Assembly: GCA_904063045.1 (NCBI GenBank)
Contig: CAJFCJ010000020.1
Coordinates: 674,916 to 738,915 of the forward strand
Origin: Dimorphilus gyrociliatus
Taxonomy: Eukaryota > Annelida > Polychaeta > Dinophilidae
Direction: 5' to 3'
DNA: 64,000 bases
Positions 11,445-29,603 of this stretch are shown here, piece after piece. The notes below the pieces were generated by a model. It ran no database searches and was not told the origin of the DNA. It worked only from the letters and a program-made list of their open reading frames with translations. Position 1 is the first letter of the stretch; every line of letters begins with the position of its first letter. A program made the position numbers and the translations under genes.

Positions 11445-13227
11445 GTAGGGTGAAAATATATAATATCTTTCTCCTATCTCTTTATTTGATTGTTATGTTA
11501 TACTTTATGCATTCTTCGTAAAGTTGAATTTTCGCTGCTAAGAGGGAATTGAGAGAGAAACTCCATTTACTTTCTATTCACGTAGACAGAATCTAAGAAT
11601 GAAAAAGCAGTTACATATTCCAAATGTAAGATAATCATTCTATAAATAGATTTACCTATAAAGCCGCAAACAAATAATAAGAATTGGGGAAATGATATTC
11701 TTTCAGTCTATTCATTTTGTAAATTTCTTCCTACCAATTAGAATAGAATAAATGACCATCTAATGATTTTTTGAAAGATTTGCAAAAGTATGGCTTTTAA
11801 TAGATCTAATTTGTCGAGGTGTCGCTTATGACAACCCCTATTTTCGGTATGGTATATTACTTTCATGTCATGTATTCTATTTTGCAGTAAATTTGAGTTG
11901 TAGCTAACATTTTTTCGCTACGTAAAAGCTAGAAAATTGACTGTACTTCGTTTGCAGTCGGCTAATATTCCCTACTTATACAGTTTGCATACTCGCCGAT
12001 TATTTTATAGACGGTTTTTCACTTGCGGCTAAATTTTTTAGAACGTTTGTCATACTTGCAAAGTCTCTTATCATTCCCCTAGTTTTAGAAATGTGTATGT
12101 CATAATTTCTTGCTGTGTAGTATGGAATCAATCCAAGCAATAACTCATTAAATCATGTCTACGTAAAACAAACTCACTTTTTAATCGGCTAATGAAAATG
12201 TGGAATTGCAACTTTAGACTCTTCGCTATTAATAATTATTTTGTCTTGTAATAATTTAACTATGAATAGAAATGATAGTGTATTATCTTTTCGAGTGCCG
12301 TTATTTTTCTCCTTCGTCCATTTATATTTCGAAAAAAATTGATTAAAAAGATCTGTTGGGTTATGAAGAACTATTCATCGGGAGGACGATATATAAGATA
12401 CATTATTCCTATAAGACTTCTGTGGAGATGAGTGTATTTTATTAGTCTTGGACGATTTAGTGATACGGAAGTTGAGTTCAAGATTGACAAGTTCGTTAAT
12501 GGACTTATGTCTTATAGGAAATTTACGGTATAAAACTTTTAGCATTTGAAAGAAATTTTAGCATCCCCACAACCAAGGAATAGGGTTTTAAATAAAGTCA
12601 AGAGAGAAAAAACAGGTAAATCCTCTGACACAATACTTTCTAACGTGTCCTTTACAAAAGCTTTTAAAAAAAATTGAGACCCACAGATATGTATAGATAT
12701 TTTAGGAGTAAATCGATTTAGCTATAATTATCATCTCATATGAAATCATTTTTTCTAATATGCTTAAAATCTTCTCTTATTGATAGAAACATGATAAATC
12801 AGACTTATACTCTGTATATATGTATATGTATATAGTATGACAGACGAGATTCTTGCTTCTTATCATTTTTAAGAAGAAATGATTATATTAGGATTTTTCC
12901 TCTTTTGATCACTTAACAAAAAAGGAAATTCATTTCTCATTATATACAGATGAAATAAAGGATATATCATTCCAAGTTCCATTTTTTCTTTCTGATTGCT
13001 CTAGTGACAGAAAAACTTAATCGGCCAGCAAGTTAGTTAGATAGTAGATGCAGAAAATGAAATTCTTTCGCCGCAACAAGCAAATTTTAAATCGAAAGAT
13101 AAGCAGGATAATTGTAAAGGATTAATAAACTATATTATGTATGCTTCCAGGTAATACTGCAAGGATTCTAGTTGGCATTTAACTATGATGTTATACCTGG
13201 AGATAAATTAGTAGTTTAGTGTAAATT

Positions 13228-13253
13228 ATATATATATATATATATATATACAG

Positions 13254-13290
<37 letters not shown>

Positions 13291-13292
13291 TG
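13228..13292. repeat. TA microsatellite with ACAGTAT interruption
   Basis: TA dinucleotide repeat interrupted by the CAGTAT core seen in several other AT microsatellites here. Confidence 0.8.
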
Positions 13293-15305
13293 TATGGATC
13301 ATAAAAAACAATAGTTAAATATCGAATTGACAGCTAGTTCATTCTTTTGTCGACACGCAAACACTTCATCAATGTAAGGAGAGGAGTAGAAATAAATCGT
13401 GAAAAAGACTTATAAGATGCTCTTACTTGTACACTTTATGAAAAAATCCGGCATGATTAAATGTCCTTTTCTGATATTTGGAGTTAAGAAAAGGATAATA
13501 ATTGTGAATCAGTAACAAAATTGAAATAGAATATAGTCAGCATTGTAGACATTTAGTGGGTTTCTTTTTTTACGAATTCTCGTATTAGATACAATGAATA
13601 AAACCCTTCCGGTCATCTAATTATAGAAGACAGTTTAGAAGAGAGAAAGAACCTTAGAAATGTTGTTGATTATCTCTCCTTGGATAATGAGTGAACTATA
13701 GACTTTTAGAGGCTGTTTATTTTTTCTATTATTGAAAACTCGAAGAAAATATTATATAGAAATTATATAGGAAGACTGAGAAAATTGACCTTGAAGTAGA
13801 ATCTCAAAATATGACAGATAGAGATATAGCACAATAAGAATAAGGAGAAAAAGGAACCGCCTTAATATAATTATGGAATTTATATGAAGGAAATGTGTCT
13901 GAAGATTTTTTACCTGCACTAAAATGGTTAAATAGGTTCATAGAGTTTACATATATCCAATTTTAGAACTGTTAGACAAAAGGGATGGTTTTACGCAGTA
14001 CGTATATGAAATGCACTGCGCTAAGAAGAAATTATAAGTTGAATTGGATAAATGTTTCTTATTGTTTGAAAGATTTGACATCTTTTCTAGCAGCTTGGTA
14101 AATCACGTCAAAACTTGTTGATTAAACGAGTACTTTCAGAGAAATAAAAGCCGTATAAGTTTTCTTGCTCGCAAATTATCGCCAAAATACAGACTTATCT
14201 TGGCCTTCTTTGTAAAGAATATTTCAACTCTTTTCGAAGCGGTAATGAACAAGAGGAAAGCGTCGATTAACGAGTTCGCGTCTAAAAATATAGCAAGTTA
14301 CCGGTTTTTGCACTTAGCGCGTCAGGCTCAGTTTTTTCCTTTCCTTTTGGATTGTCGTCATAGGACATGTGAATGTCGTATATTACATATACAAGGCTGG
14401 AGGATATATTCTATAATAATACACATATTTCTGTTTAAGTACATCTATAGCGTAAAGAAAGCCTTATCCTCACGACTAGAAAAGCGCTTTGGCGGTAGTG
14501 TGCTAACAGAAATGCGCGTCTAATCAAAGGGCAGCCTATGTTTGAATCTATGCAGCATTAAGTGTTGTGATTAATTCCTGTAACATTAGAACTGATTTAT
14601 AATAGAATAACTCAAAAAATAAATACGTAAATAAAGTTGAGACTCCATATGAGCGTCTTTAAGTAAATGACGTCGCTGTGTGACAGGATGCAGCCATTTT
14701 CTGACGCGGTTCATTCGAGTCTTGGAGCTTGTACAAGGCGGATTATAGTGAAAAGTAACAATTTGTAAGTTTGGATTAATTTTTCGAAAATAAAACAACA
14801 TAAGCAAAAAAAAATTATCTAATCTTACTTTCTTAGTAAGTAAAATAGTTTATTTATACATGTTTTTTAACTTTTCTTTCATATCAACAATATGTAATTA
14901 GACTTTGCAAAGATAAAACGAACAAGGGCAATAAAAAGATATTTGTGCAAAAATACAATACAATTAACACAATCAGTACAGTAGAATAACATAGAAGTGT
15001 CTAAATTTTTGTATGCATTTTACCGGCCATATTTTTGTAATAATCATATATTATATATATAGTAATATACTGTATATATACATATATTATGTAATAGTTA
15101 TGAACAGTATATTCTAATAAACTTTTATATATAAACAAGTTGTTTATAATGCACAAGAATAGTTTTACTGCGCCTTTTAGTTGTAGAAAAAGTCATTTAT
15201 TCTATCCGGATAAGAGAAAGTAAAGATTGTATATACAAACATAATAGATTGAAAATATATTAGTTTAGTAAAATAAAAGAAAAATTATATACCATATGTT
15301 GTAAA

Positions 15306-15310
<5 letters not shown>

Positions 15311-15341
<31 letters not shown>
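15311..15341. repeat. TA microsatellite
   Basis: Uninterrupted TA dinucleotide run, followed 10-20 bp later by an ATACTGTATA core. Confidence 0.85.
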
Positions 15342-15342
<1 letters not shown>

Positions 15343-15696
15343 ACGGCAATATACTGTATATAGTATATAATATATCTATATAAATTTATATTCATATGCA
15401 ATATACAAATTCAGTAGATGTCTACGTATTATTTACATAATATTTGAACACTAAGTACATCCCACACACTTTGTTTATGTTTTATATACTAAATATAACG
15501 CATGTCTAATGTACAATTGATAGTGTTATATTACGTTAATGTAGGGATTCGTCTTTACTAAACATAAATGATGTAGGTCTTGCGGGAGTATATGAACATA
15601 CAGACATGTACTTGTATATATAACTATATATTAGTTCATTCAACTTTATACATGCTTGCATACATTTACAAATATATACTATTTATATATTATATA

Positions 15697-15699
<3 letters not shown>

Positions 15700-15742
<43 letters not shown>
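15700..15742. repeat. TA microsatellite
   Basis: Longest pure TA run in the window. It ends about 30 bp upstream of the TATA box of candidate first exon C. Confidence 0.85.
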
Positions 15743-15745
<3 letters not shown>

Positions 15746-15769
15746 ATACCGTAGAAAATGTCAGGAAAG

Positions 15770-15777
15770 TATAAAAG
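15770..15777 (+). promoter_or_regulatory. TATA box upstream of candidate first exon C
   Basis: TATAAAAG lies about 114 bp before the ATG at 15884, a typical distance for a short 5' UTR. Confidence 0.45.
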
Positions 15778-15883
15778 CTGGTTAAGCGAAGTTGAAGGCA
15801 AATTAGAATGCACTTTTCCCTAATAATTACCATTATGCAGAGATTTCTACAAACTCTGTATCACAACTCAAAAAATTCGTCGC

Positions 15884-15961
15884 ATGACTGACATAGTACA
15901 TCAGCGGATATCTCCCGATGAAGATGCCGGTTCGAATGCGACTTGGGTGATACCTTGGAAG
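15884..15961 (+). CDS. Candidate alternative first exon C of the DPP6/10-like gene
   Basis: ATG plus 25 codons (MTDIVHQRIS...WVIPWK) end at AAG|GTAAGG, a strong donor in phase 0 that matches the shared exon at 23770. Of the distal candidates this has the best combination of TATA box, ATG and donor. The peptide is hydrophilic with a short aromatic end. It is not recognised from any family. Confidence 0.5.
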
Positions 15962-16244
15962 GTAAGGCAGCATCTATCACTTGACAGCAAAAAAGCAGAG
16001 AGAAATTCCCTTTTACCTACAATTTATCGTCAATTTTCCAGTTAGTGTCAAATGGAATTTAGGTAAAAACTTAATCGACAAATCAATTTCTTACAATCTA
16101 CTTCATATGTTGGTAGATTCTTGATTAATCATGCACAATATATACATGGGTGAATAAGATTACGTGTTGCATTATCATAACGGCCTCGTGTATAATTATT
16201 CTCTTTTTTCTCTCTTTCTCTCTCTATTTGTTCTCTCTTTGTGT

Positions 16245-16279
<35 letters not shown>

Positions 16280-16980
16280 CCCGCCTTCCTCTTGGCTCTT
16301 CTCCCACTTCTTCATTCCCTCCCCCCTCTCTCTCTCTTTCCCTCTTTCCATCCTTTTCACCTGCTTTTAATCCTCCCTCTCCATTTTTACTCAACTGGTA
16401 GTATTAATTTCTAGTTTATGTTTCTCTTCTACCCTGTTCTCTTTTTTTTTACTACCAGTTGAAAAGTTACAATAGTTCCTTGACAAACAATCAAAATAAT
16501 TATTTCGATGAGTAAAGAAAATGGCGCAATTTGTAAAACGGCACGTTTTTTCGGAAGAAGGTAATTTTTCCAAAAGTTTTTTTCCTATTTATTTTCTTTT
16601 TTTTTATGTTTTTGCTCTCTTCCCTAAGCCTGCATTAGGCCTAGTACAATGACAGATGCAGATGCAAGTGAAGAGGGAAAAAAAAAAAACGAAAAAGAAT
16701 CTTTTTTTATTAATATTAGTATATGTGTTTTTGCAATGGAATTTAAAACAAAAATGATTTCCTCATCATTTAGGTACGTTGATAGGCTTAAATATTGAGC
16801 AGAAATCGTCTACGAGTTTTACATAAATTATTATAAGCATGTAGGGTTGTCTTTGGTTATTCGGTTTTTGTTATTCGTTCAGCAAGGTTTAATTTACATA
16901 TGTTTCTCGGTTAAAGAATAGCAATTGTCTTAACTATTTCCTTTATATGTAATATATAATATTAAACAAATAATATAAAG
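15962..16980. other. Non-coding stretch with CT-rich repeats
   Basis: Contains the CT-repeat tract at 16240-16350. Two ATGs at 16508 and 16521 run to a GTAATT donor at 16561, but in phases 2 and 1, neither of which joins the DPP reading frame. Nothing else coding is seen. Confidence 0.5.
16205..16390. repeat. CT-rich simple-sequence tract
   Basis: Long pyrimidine tract with (CT)n runs, for example at 16249-16275. The open frames across it encode only Ser/Leu/Phe low-complexity peptides and are not genes. Confidence 0.8.
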
Positions 16981-17007
16981 ATGGATCAGTTCGAGGAGGA
17001 ATTAACG
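16981..17007 (+). CDS. Candidate alternative first exon D of the DPP6/10-like gene
   Basis: Nine codons, MDQFEEELT, run from ATG to a GTAAAC donor in phase 0. Fusion to the shared exon gives an acidic tail directly before ELVGSS, resembling the acidic junction in vertebrate DPP6. It is very short, so a chance match is possible. Confidence 0.4.
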
Positions 17008-18434
17008 GTAAACAAACATTTTTTTTACTATTTATACTACTAATTAGAATTTTGTTCCTTTTTCCCCGATAATAAAGGAAAGACTTAGTATTTATATAAG
17101 CAAATGGATTTATGTACATATATAGAGTACAATATATATCATATATGTATAGAATGATATAAAAGATAGGAGTAGGAGGAGAAAATAAGGAAAATATTAC
17201 GAAATGACTATTAGATCTTATAGATAAAAAATCTCTACCTTTCTATATATTTTATCGTTTATTAGTCGTCGATTTCTTATCAGTTTTTTCCCTACCTTTG
17301 CGAGTGTTCGGTAAACTTTATACATTGTTATATATTTTCTAAATGTCGGACGAGATTTACGTTTACGTTTTCATCTCTGTATTTTGCCTATTCCTTTTAA
17401 AGGTAAGAGAGGTGAGGAATGTCTATTATCATCATTCTTAGAGCTATACAATATGCATGAAATAAAAACAACTATGATAAATAGAAGAGAAACAATCGTA
17501 AGAGATTTTGTCTATTCTTTTTCATCGTACGTATTGTAACATCTTAAAAAATTTATACATTTATTTACTAACGATTACACACGAATGGCGAACATTTAAA
17601 AGTATTCTTACAATATAGCAGAGAATATATATACTATATAAAAATAGGTATTTTAGAAACTATACCTACATTTCTATTTGCTATTATTCTCTTTTATTCT
17701 AAAGAAAATGATATTTATATGTAAAAATGTATTATTTCAATTGTTAAACAAAAAAGACTGAGAGATAGAAAAACAACATCTACGATCTATAGATATTTTT
17801 CTATGCAGTGTAAACTTTGATTTATGATTCGAGAGTCTAAAAATATTTTAATTAAAGTTACATTTAAAAAAAAAAAAGAATAAAAAATCAATTAATTTTC
17901 GAGGAAAAAAAATCCAACAGCATAATATACTTTTCATTCCAGTTGTTAAAAAAACGTCACGTGATATAATTGGAACATCATCGCAATCACTTGTTAATTT
18001 TTCCTTTATTATTCTTTCATTCTCTCATTCTTTCTCTCTTTGCGTCCTATCACCCCTCCCCCATTCTATCCTTTATATTCCAATGTCTCTTGTGTAAAGA
18101 ATATATGTATTAAACGAATAGCAAAAATATCTTCATGGATGATAATTTTTTTCGTAATGATATATATAAAGATTGTAAATGAAAAGAAATGCTCAGCTTT
18201 TAAACGGTGTCATTAATATTAAAAAATTCTCTTATTAATTATTAATAATTTATCTAATTAAATCAATAATGCCAAATTTTTTCATACAAATAGACATTGT
18301 GAATACTTATTTATCCTTGTAGTCAGATGCATCTTTTTTAGGGATTTGCCCATTATCCAATTTTATTCCATTGGTTTTCAGTGATTTATAAAGTCTAAGT
18401 ATTTGTTTGATTATTAAGGGTGCACTGTACTGCA

Positions 18435-18461
18435 TATATATATATATATATATATATATAG
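18435..18461. repeat. TA microsatellite
   Basis: Pure TA run followed by a GATACTGTATAAA core. Confidence 0.85.
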
Positions 18462-18528
18462 ATACTGTATAAATTTGTATAGGCTGCTTATAAATTTGTT
18501 GCATTTATAATCACTTATAATATTACCA

Positions 18529-18640
18529 AATACACACACACACGCACACATACATACATACATAGACATTCACACCCATACACACCCACCAATATATATA
18601 ACACACACACATATATATCTATATATATGTAGTATATATT
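18529..18640. repeat. CA/TACA simple-sequence tract
   Basis: Compound run of CA, TACA and CACCCA units grading into TA. Antisense open frames here encode only low-complexity peptide. Confidence 0.8.
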
Positions 18641-18831
18641 CATATATATAAAAGAAAAGATGGAGATATGGATAAAATTCCTTTTTCTTTGTATAGTTTT
18701 TGCATAAATTTGCATAAATTCTGTTAAAGAAAGATACTTTCAATCACCGTCGCTAATAACGTTTCCATCGCCACTTCAAAAGTTGATACAGTAGGGTAAA
18801 CTAAGTCAATGTAATTTCCGATTATATCAGG

Positions 18832-18841
18832 TAGATGGCGC
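18832..18841 (+). promoter_or_regulatory. AGATGGCG-type motif (CTCF/YY1-like)
   Basis: TAGATGGCGC followed by GTCGGG, identical over ten bases to the copies at 11071 and 61884. Confidence 0.35.
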
Positions 18842-19475
18842 GTCGGGTAATTTTTGCAGTCCCCAATGTGTAAATCCTTTATATTTCATTTTTTTGCTAT
18901 TGTTCTTATTGAGTAAGATTATCTACTTTATCGTTTTTTGACGTATAAGTGAATGACAATAAAAAAGTAGCAACTTGAAATGATTAACGATAATCGTTGG
19001 GTAACTCGTCTGAACGTAACGTTCGCTCGTATAGTATGTTTGGAACGCTACGAGTGACGCCAAGGTCGAAATCGTGTTGTTTCCATAGCTACAGTTTTGT
19101 TGCTAGCGGCATATGCTTTGGTCGAAAACACTTTTTTGGCTAGGCTATTAAATATAATAACTATAAAAAACTATAAAGTATAAATCATGTTCAAAAAAAT
19201 GGTATCCACATGTTACTTTATTTATTACGGAAGAAACTATATTATAGATTTTCTTTCTTTGTATATATAAATGGATATTTGACAGTTGAAAGCTTTATAG
19301 GACGAAAGAGAGTTTTTAGTAAATCGAATTTTAAAAGGATCAAGAGATAAACGGCGATTTATAGGGGTGGGGATGGAGCGGTACTGCTCTATGTTAAAAA
19401 GACAACAAAATAAACCAGGGTAGAAAACTTGGTACACAGCGCGACGTAGATGGTTGAAAGAGAACCCTGCTCATA

Positions 19476-19483
19476 TGACGTCA
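19476..19483. promoter_or_regulatory. Consensus cAMP-response element (CRE)
   Basis: TGACGTCA, a perfect 8-bp CREB/ATF palindrome, lies 153 bp upstream of the ATG of candidate first exon E. It suggests activity-dependent control of that promoter if the promoter is real. Confidence 0.4.
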
Positions 19484-19635
19484 TAAAATCGATAAAGATT
19501 CTACTGCAAAAGGCGTTATTTTCCAGTTTTACCGTGTTCATTTGCGAAAAAGAAGGCGGTTGGTGGAAATATTGAGGCCTATATAGATATTTCAGTTTGT
19601 TATTATCTATTTCGACCGGAGCAACTGTAAGGAAT

Positions 19636-19668
19636 ATGGATAAAAAGAAAATCAACTCCGACGATGAG
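19636..19668 (+). CDS. Candidate alternative first exon E of the DPP6/10-like gene
   Basis: Eleven codons, MDKKKINSDDE, run from ATG to GAG|GTATGG in phase 0. Joined to the shared exon this gives a basic-then-acidic cytoplasmic tail, with an acidic end before ELVGSS as in vertebrate DPP6. A CRE lies upstream. The start follows a CpG-richer region. Confidence 0.5.
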
Positions 19669-22601
19669 GTATGGGAATACTAAGGGAAAACATTATATTA
19701 TCATGTATTTATTTAATAATATTAAAAACTTGTAAAAATCGAATTTATTTAATTTAAACTCTTCTCTAGTTTTATATTTAATTTTCTAATTGCTTTATCT
19801 TTCCTAATTGCTTGTAATCGTCAGAATCACTCGGGATTAGGGAGAAGAGCTAATTCTTTTTCCCTGTTCCTCATCACCAATATTACAATTTCATAAATTA
19901 TTTAAATATGTCTCTTTTATAATTTCTGCAACGTCCTAAGTAACCATTAATAGCTTAGGAAGTGCTCAAAACAAAATTTCACTTCGAACGTATAATTTAA
20001 AAGGGTTGCATCGCAGTTGGAGGTAGAGTGTTGTTTATATGCGTCTGTATGGCAACAAATTTTTGGTCTTTTTCCCTTTTTTCTAGGTTGTTGGATGAGT
20101 TGTTTTTTTCCAATAAAGAATAAAAAGTTGCGGTAATAGTGCAAACAGAATGTGAACAGAACGATGTGCTTATTATTATTTCCGGATAAAATCTATATTC
20201 AATCAGGGAAAAGCTGTAAGAGAATCTAATTGTAAAAATATCATCTATTCCTCTAAGAATAAACGCTCCGTATCATATAAATATAACTGGGGAAAAAAGC
20301 CAATTGGTATTACTAGATTTATCAGACTTTCCCAGCTTTTTAGTCTATTAGCCATGGATAAAAGGGTGGAAAAAAAACTTGATATAATAGACTGGTCTTC
20401 TTCCCTTTTGGATTTATAATTAACTGATTTTCAATCTTTATAATGGTAGACGATAGTATATTGAACTTGAAAAATCTGTATGAACTTTTCATTGTCAATC
20501 TGACAGCTCAACTTAATTTGTTTCTTTCAATCTATAATTCTCTATTCTTTTCCTTATAGTTTACAATTTAATTGTTATATAAAAAAACGGTCCCGATTCA
20601 ATAAATCCTAATTAAAAAATAATGCTTAAAAATTGTATTCCTTGTTCCGTGACTAGTCAATATTTAGAATTTTTCACTTTGACCTCAATGGACGCCAAAA
20701 TCAAATAAACAAGAGAAAATAGTCACGTGACAACAGAGTAGCAATAATCCTCCCTCTCTCCCTTAATAAAAATTAGTATAAGCATGGCGCTAGAAACAAT
20801 ATGCTCAGTATTATCAAGGTGGAAAACGAAAAAAAAACTAAACGGACGACAAATTAAAGGATTAGTTACTGTTCGTGACTTGAATTATAATCGCTTATCA
20901 ATTTTGCATTCCACTAGACAAACAAGGGTAGAGTACGTTAGCGATCAATTTCGATATACTCTTCTTATAAAATAAAGAAAGAAATCGAATCTCTCCCTCA
21001 CTCCCTCTATCTGTCTCTGTCTTGCTCAGCCTGTCTCTGTCTTTCCTTTTTGCTTATTCTTAATTTCCACCCTAACTTTCCTGCAATTTCCCATGTCGAT
21101 TTCTTTTGGTCTTACTCCAATTAGCTGACCCATTGATATATATAAAGCATTTATAAATATATTCAGTGTTTTTCGGTGGTATTTTGCTGAAATGTTTGTA
21201 CGGCTGTTTGAAACCGTTAGATTCTTTCGTTTCTTCTTCAAAGGCCTAGTTGAACGAGTTCGTTATAGTCTTTCACCAAAGTACAGGCTTACTGGAAACT
21301 CTTAGACGCACTCTCCTCTCATCTAAGTACATGTATGGGAACGTTGTATCATTTTGCTGTAGATAACAACATAAAAACTGTCAAAATTTTATAGCTCAAA
21401 CAGTACTTCAATTTATTGTTTACTATCAGTTAATAGTATATTTCTCCAATATTATTTATCTAACGAATAAACTAAAGATGTATTAGTCAATAGGGAAACA
21501 AACATAGTTTATTAATAGCTACTTACGATGTGTAAAACATAGTCTTGTAGCATCCTTTTCATTAGAGAGTCAAGAATTTATATTATAAAACCCCGTTTAT
21601 TAATGACGGATAATTTCATTCAGATAATTTTTAAACTTAAAGATTTTGATTTATTCAATAGAACAAGACTTGAAAAATTATCAATAAATAAATATATATA
21701 TATACATATATACGGTACTTATTAAAATTTAAGGTATAATAACAGTAATTAAGATAATTCTTTACATTCTTTGATTTAATTAGTATTCTAGATAATTATA
21801 TTATTATACATCCTTTCCCATATATTAAATATATGGATATATATAGTACATATAAATAGTATATATGGTATATTATTATTAAAGGCAAAGTAATATTAAA
21901 GAAATTACTATTTGAGGTAAAAATATAACAAGATAGCTAATCAAACAGTAAGACGAGCAACTTTAAATGCTTAATAGTATCCAGTGATTCTTCTTTCATT
22001 TCTTCTTCCATAATTAGACTAAGTATATTGATTATTACATAGATATTTAGACCGTTGTGTACTTTTGTTATTAGTTTATTCACACTAGCAATCTGCTGCC
22101 TTTTCATTATTATTATTTAAAGCGGGGATTCATTTGACTATTGATTTCAATGAAAGATGATAAGTCTTTTAATATCATTTTATTTCTATACCTTCTAACT
22201 AAAACTTTATATACATTTTTTAACAACAAAGTACCAAGTTTTAATTATTTATTCGATTGAATTAATTGCCTTAAAAATTGATCCTGACTCTACCATTCCT
22301 TTGTCCATTTTGAAGTGAGAACGTCAAGTCGTAACATATTCTTTACATTTTATTATTTCTGTTTGGTTTTAAACTGCAAATTCAATGTCAAACTAAGAGG
22401 AAATACTTATAAAAGAGGATAATCAAGAAGATAATATTGATATTAAAAATCTTAATATATAGATTGATAGAATATCATCAACATTTCGGCTTTTCTATCA
22501 TTTCTTTGGATTTAAAATTTGTTTCTTGTTTCGATAATGATTTTAAAAAATATCTAACTGAAAAGCTGAGAATATATAGCCAAGAGTAGCATTTCCCTAG
22601 A
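19669..22601. other. AT-rich non-coding stretch between candidate first exons E and F
   Basis: No supported coding exon. An ATG frame at 20784 reaches a GTGGAA donor in the wrong phase. There is an E-box palindrome GTCACGTGAC near 20722 and CT-rich sequence at 20990-21050. Confidence 0.45.
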
Positions 22602-27945
<5,344 letters not shown>

Positions 27946-29603
27946 TCTCGAAATATTGTTCAATTTAATACGATTCACATACTATATATTATTATATAGT
28001 ATTGTATACTATATTCTATGTTTATGTTCAAAAATAATGTACTATAATGTATTGTTATACGTTTTACAGTGTTAACTACTTTTGAATTATTTTTTAGATA
28101 TTCAATAAGTATGAAAGGGTGAAAAACTGTATTTAAATATAGGTTGTGTACAGAGGAAGAGAGAAGTGAAAAGGAAAGTAGTACATAATCTGCATTTAAT
28201 ATACAGAACAAATATATACATACGTATATATATATATTGTATATATGTACATTCAAGTACATAGAGTAATGAAGATAAAGAAGAAAAAACAGCGCAATAA
28301 TAACGCATTTTTTTCTACAAAATATTTCTTTACTTTATTTAAATATTCTAATTCATTCTACTGCAGAAATATGAAAAGAATAGACAAATTTACTTTAACC
28401 GACTTACAAAAAAGAGGAGGGCAGTCTGTAATTTGCATTATAAAACTATTCTAATAAGTGAATAATGTATATATTGTATATTAAACATTGAAGAGAAAAA
28501 CAATTCATATTTACTGTTTATTATCTTAAATATGTTTGTTTTTATGTTTTTTCTTTTCTTGTTTTTCTTTTCTCGAAATAACGAAATTTAGGAAAAACAG
28601 CGAAAATTAGAAATAATTAATGAAATAACAGATTTTTCTTTTAGATAACTTTTTTCCAATTATATATTAAAACTGTAATGGTTTGTCTTTGTATTTATGG
28701 TACAAACGTTTAATTATACAACGCACAATTTTTAATCTTTAATCTATTTAATAATTTTTAATAATTTATTACGATGTTAATAATAAAATATTTATATATA
28801 TAAAGTACTATATTCTTTAATATTTATATTAAATTTCTATTGTATACAATCTACTTTTTGTATTTTTACATTAATGATCTTGCGGCTATTAACATCAAAG
28901 CTGATTATTTCTACCTGACCTTAATCCAAAAATTCCCGCTCTAACGAAGGTATTACAAAGCAGCGTTCTTAAATAGTAACAATGCAACTATCCATTAAAT
29001 TGGGTTCATATTTCAAACTACAATATATGTATAGCCATTATACTTTTATTCATTTCTATTCGTCAAAAATACGCACACTATCAAAAATATGTAGAAATAG
29101 GGAAAATATCTCAATAAATATTTCGATATTATATAGTAAAACCATATTGCACTGTTACTTTTTAATTTACACTTTCTCAAATTTTTAACTTTAATTTCTA
29201 TTGGTAATTTTCGTAGAAAATTAACCTTGTACTAGATTTTAAAAATTCTACACGTTCTCCCTTTTTAATACTACAGCTTAGCAATGGAGAGAAATGTAAT
29301 GAAGTATATAAGGTAGAAGGCCACACTAATATTGAATAATACATTTGTTCACTTTTTGGATGAAATATTACTTAATAAATTCCATTTTTAAAGTAAATAT
29401 ACTATTATTATATTGTTAAACGTTAATTTTATATAATTAGCTAATTTACATAGGCTATTTATGTCGACAAAATAAATTTAATATTGCCCTTTCCGTAACT
29501 TTCTAAACGGCCATTTTTTTTTCTTTGACTAGCTTGAAGATAATGTGAACATACTATCTTCTAAAATAGAACTAGTTTATTTTTCTTTTTTTTTAGCGAC
29601 AGA
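27946..29603. other. Intergenic, AT-rich
   Basis: 3' flank of the DPP gene and 5' flank of the BCAP-like gene. The short open frames here are AT-rich, repetitive in Ile/Tyr and unsupported. I see no RNA gene or repeat element beyond short TA runs. Confidence 0.5.

Larger units (their letters stand above)
9626..15883. other. AT-rich non-coding stretch between candidate first exons B and C
   Basis: No coding exon is established. It contains AGATGGCG motifs at 11071-11080 (+) and 11437-11444 (-), TA microsatellites at 13228-13292, 15311-15341 and 15700-15742, and a locally GC-richer block at 14160-14760. That block has a 107-codon open frame (14200-14523) that I do not recognise and do not annotate as a gene. 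Confidence 0.5.
17008..19635. other. AT-rich non-coding stretch with promoter-like 3' part
   Basis: It has a TA microsatellite at 18435-18461, a CA-rich tract at 18529-18640, an AGATGGCG motif at 18832-18841, a CpG-rich patch at 18990-19140 and a CRE palindrome at 19476-19483. The last 300 bp probably form the promoter and leader of candidate first exon E. Confidence 0.5.

Noticed and set aside
13048-13113. ATG frame MQKMKFFRRNKQ... ending in phase 0 before GTAAAG
   Set aside because: The phase fits, but the donor context (ATT|GTAAAG) is poor and there is no promoter-like sequence nearby. Too weak to list.
15920-15945. tRNA B-box-like GGTTCGAATGC
   Set aside because: No A box or cloverleaf could be drawn around it; it falls inside candidate first exon C.
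16508-16560. ATG frames at 16508 and 16521 reaching a GTAATT donor at 16561, possible further DPP first exons
   Set aside because: They end in phases 2 and 1. Joined to 23770 the first soon meets a stop and the second loses the ELVGSS reading frame.
20784-20975. 63-codon frame starting MALETICSVLSRW
   Set aside because: The possible donor GTGGAA is weak and in the wrong phase for the DPP gene. No similarity recognised.
5276-22601. Transposable elements or satellite arrays as explanation for the long gene-poor stretch
   Set aside because: No transposase-like frames, terminal repeats or long tandem units were seen, only short microsatellites.
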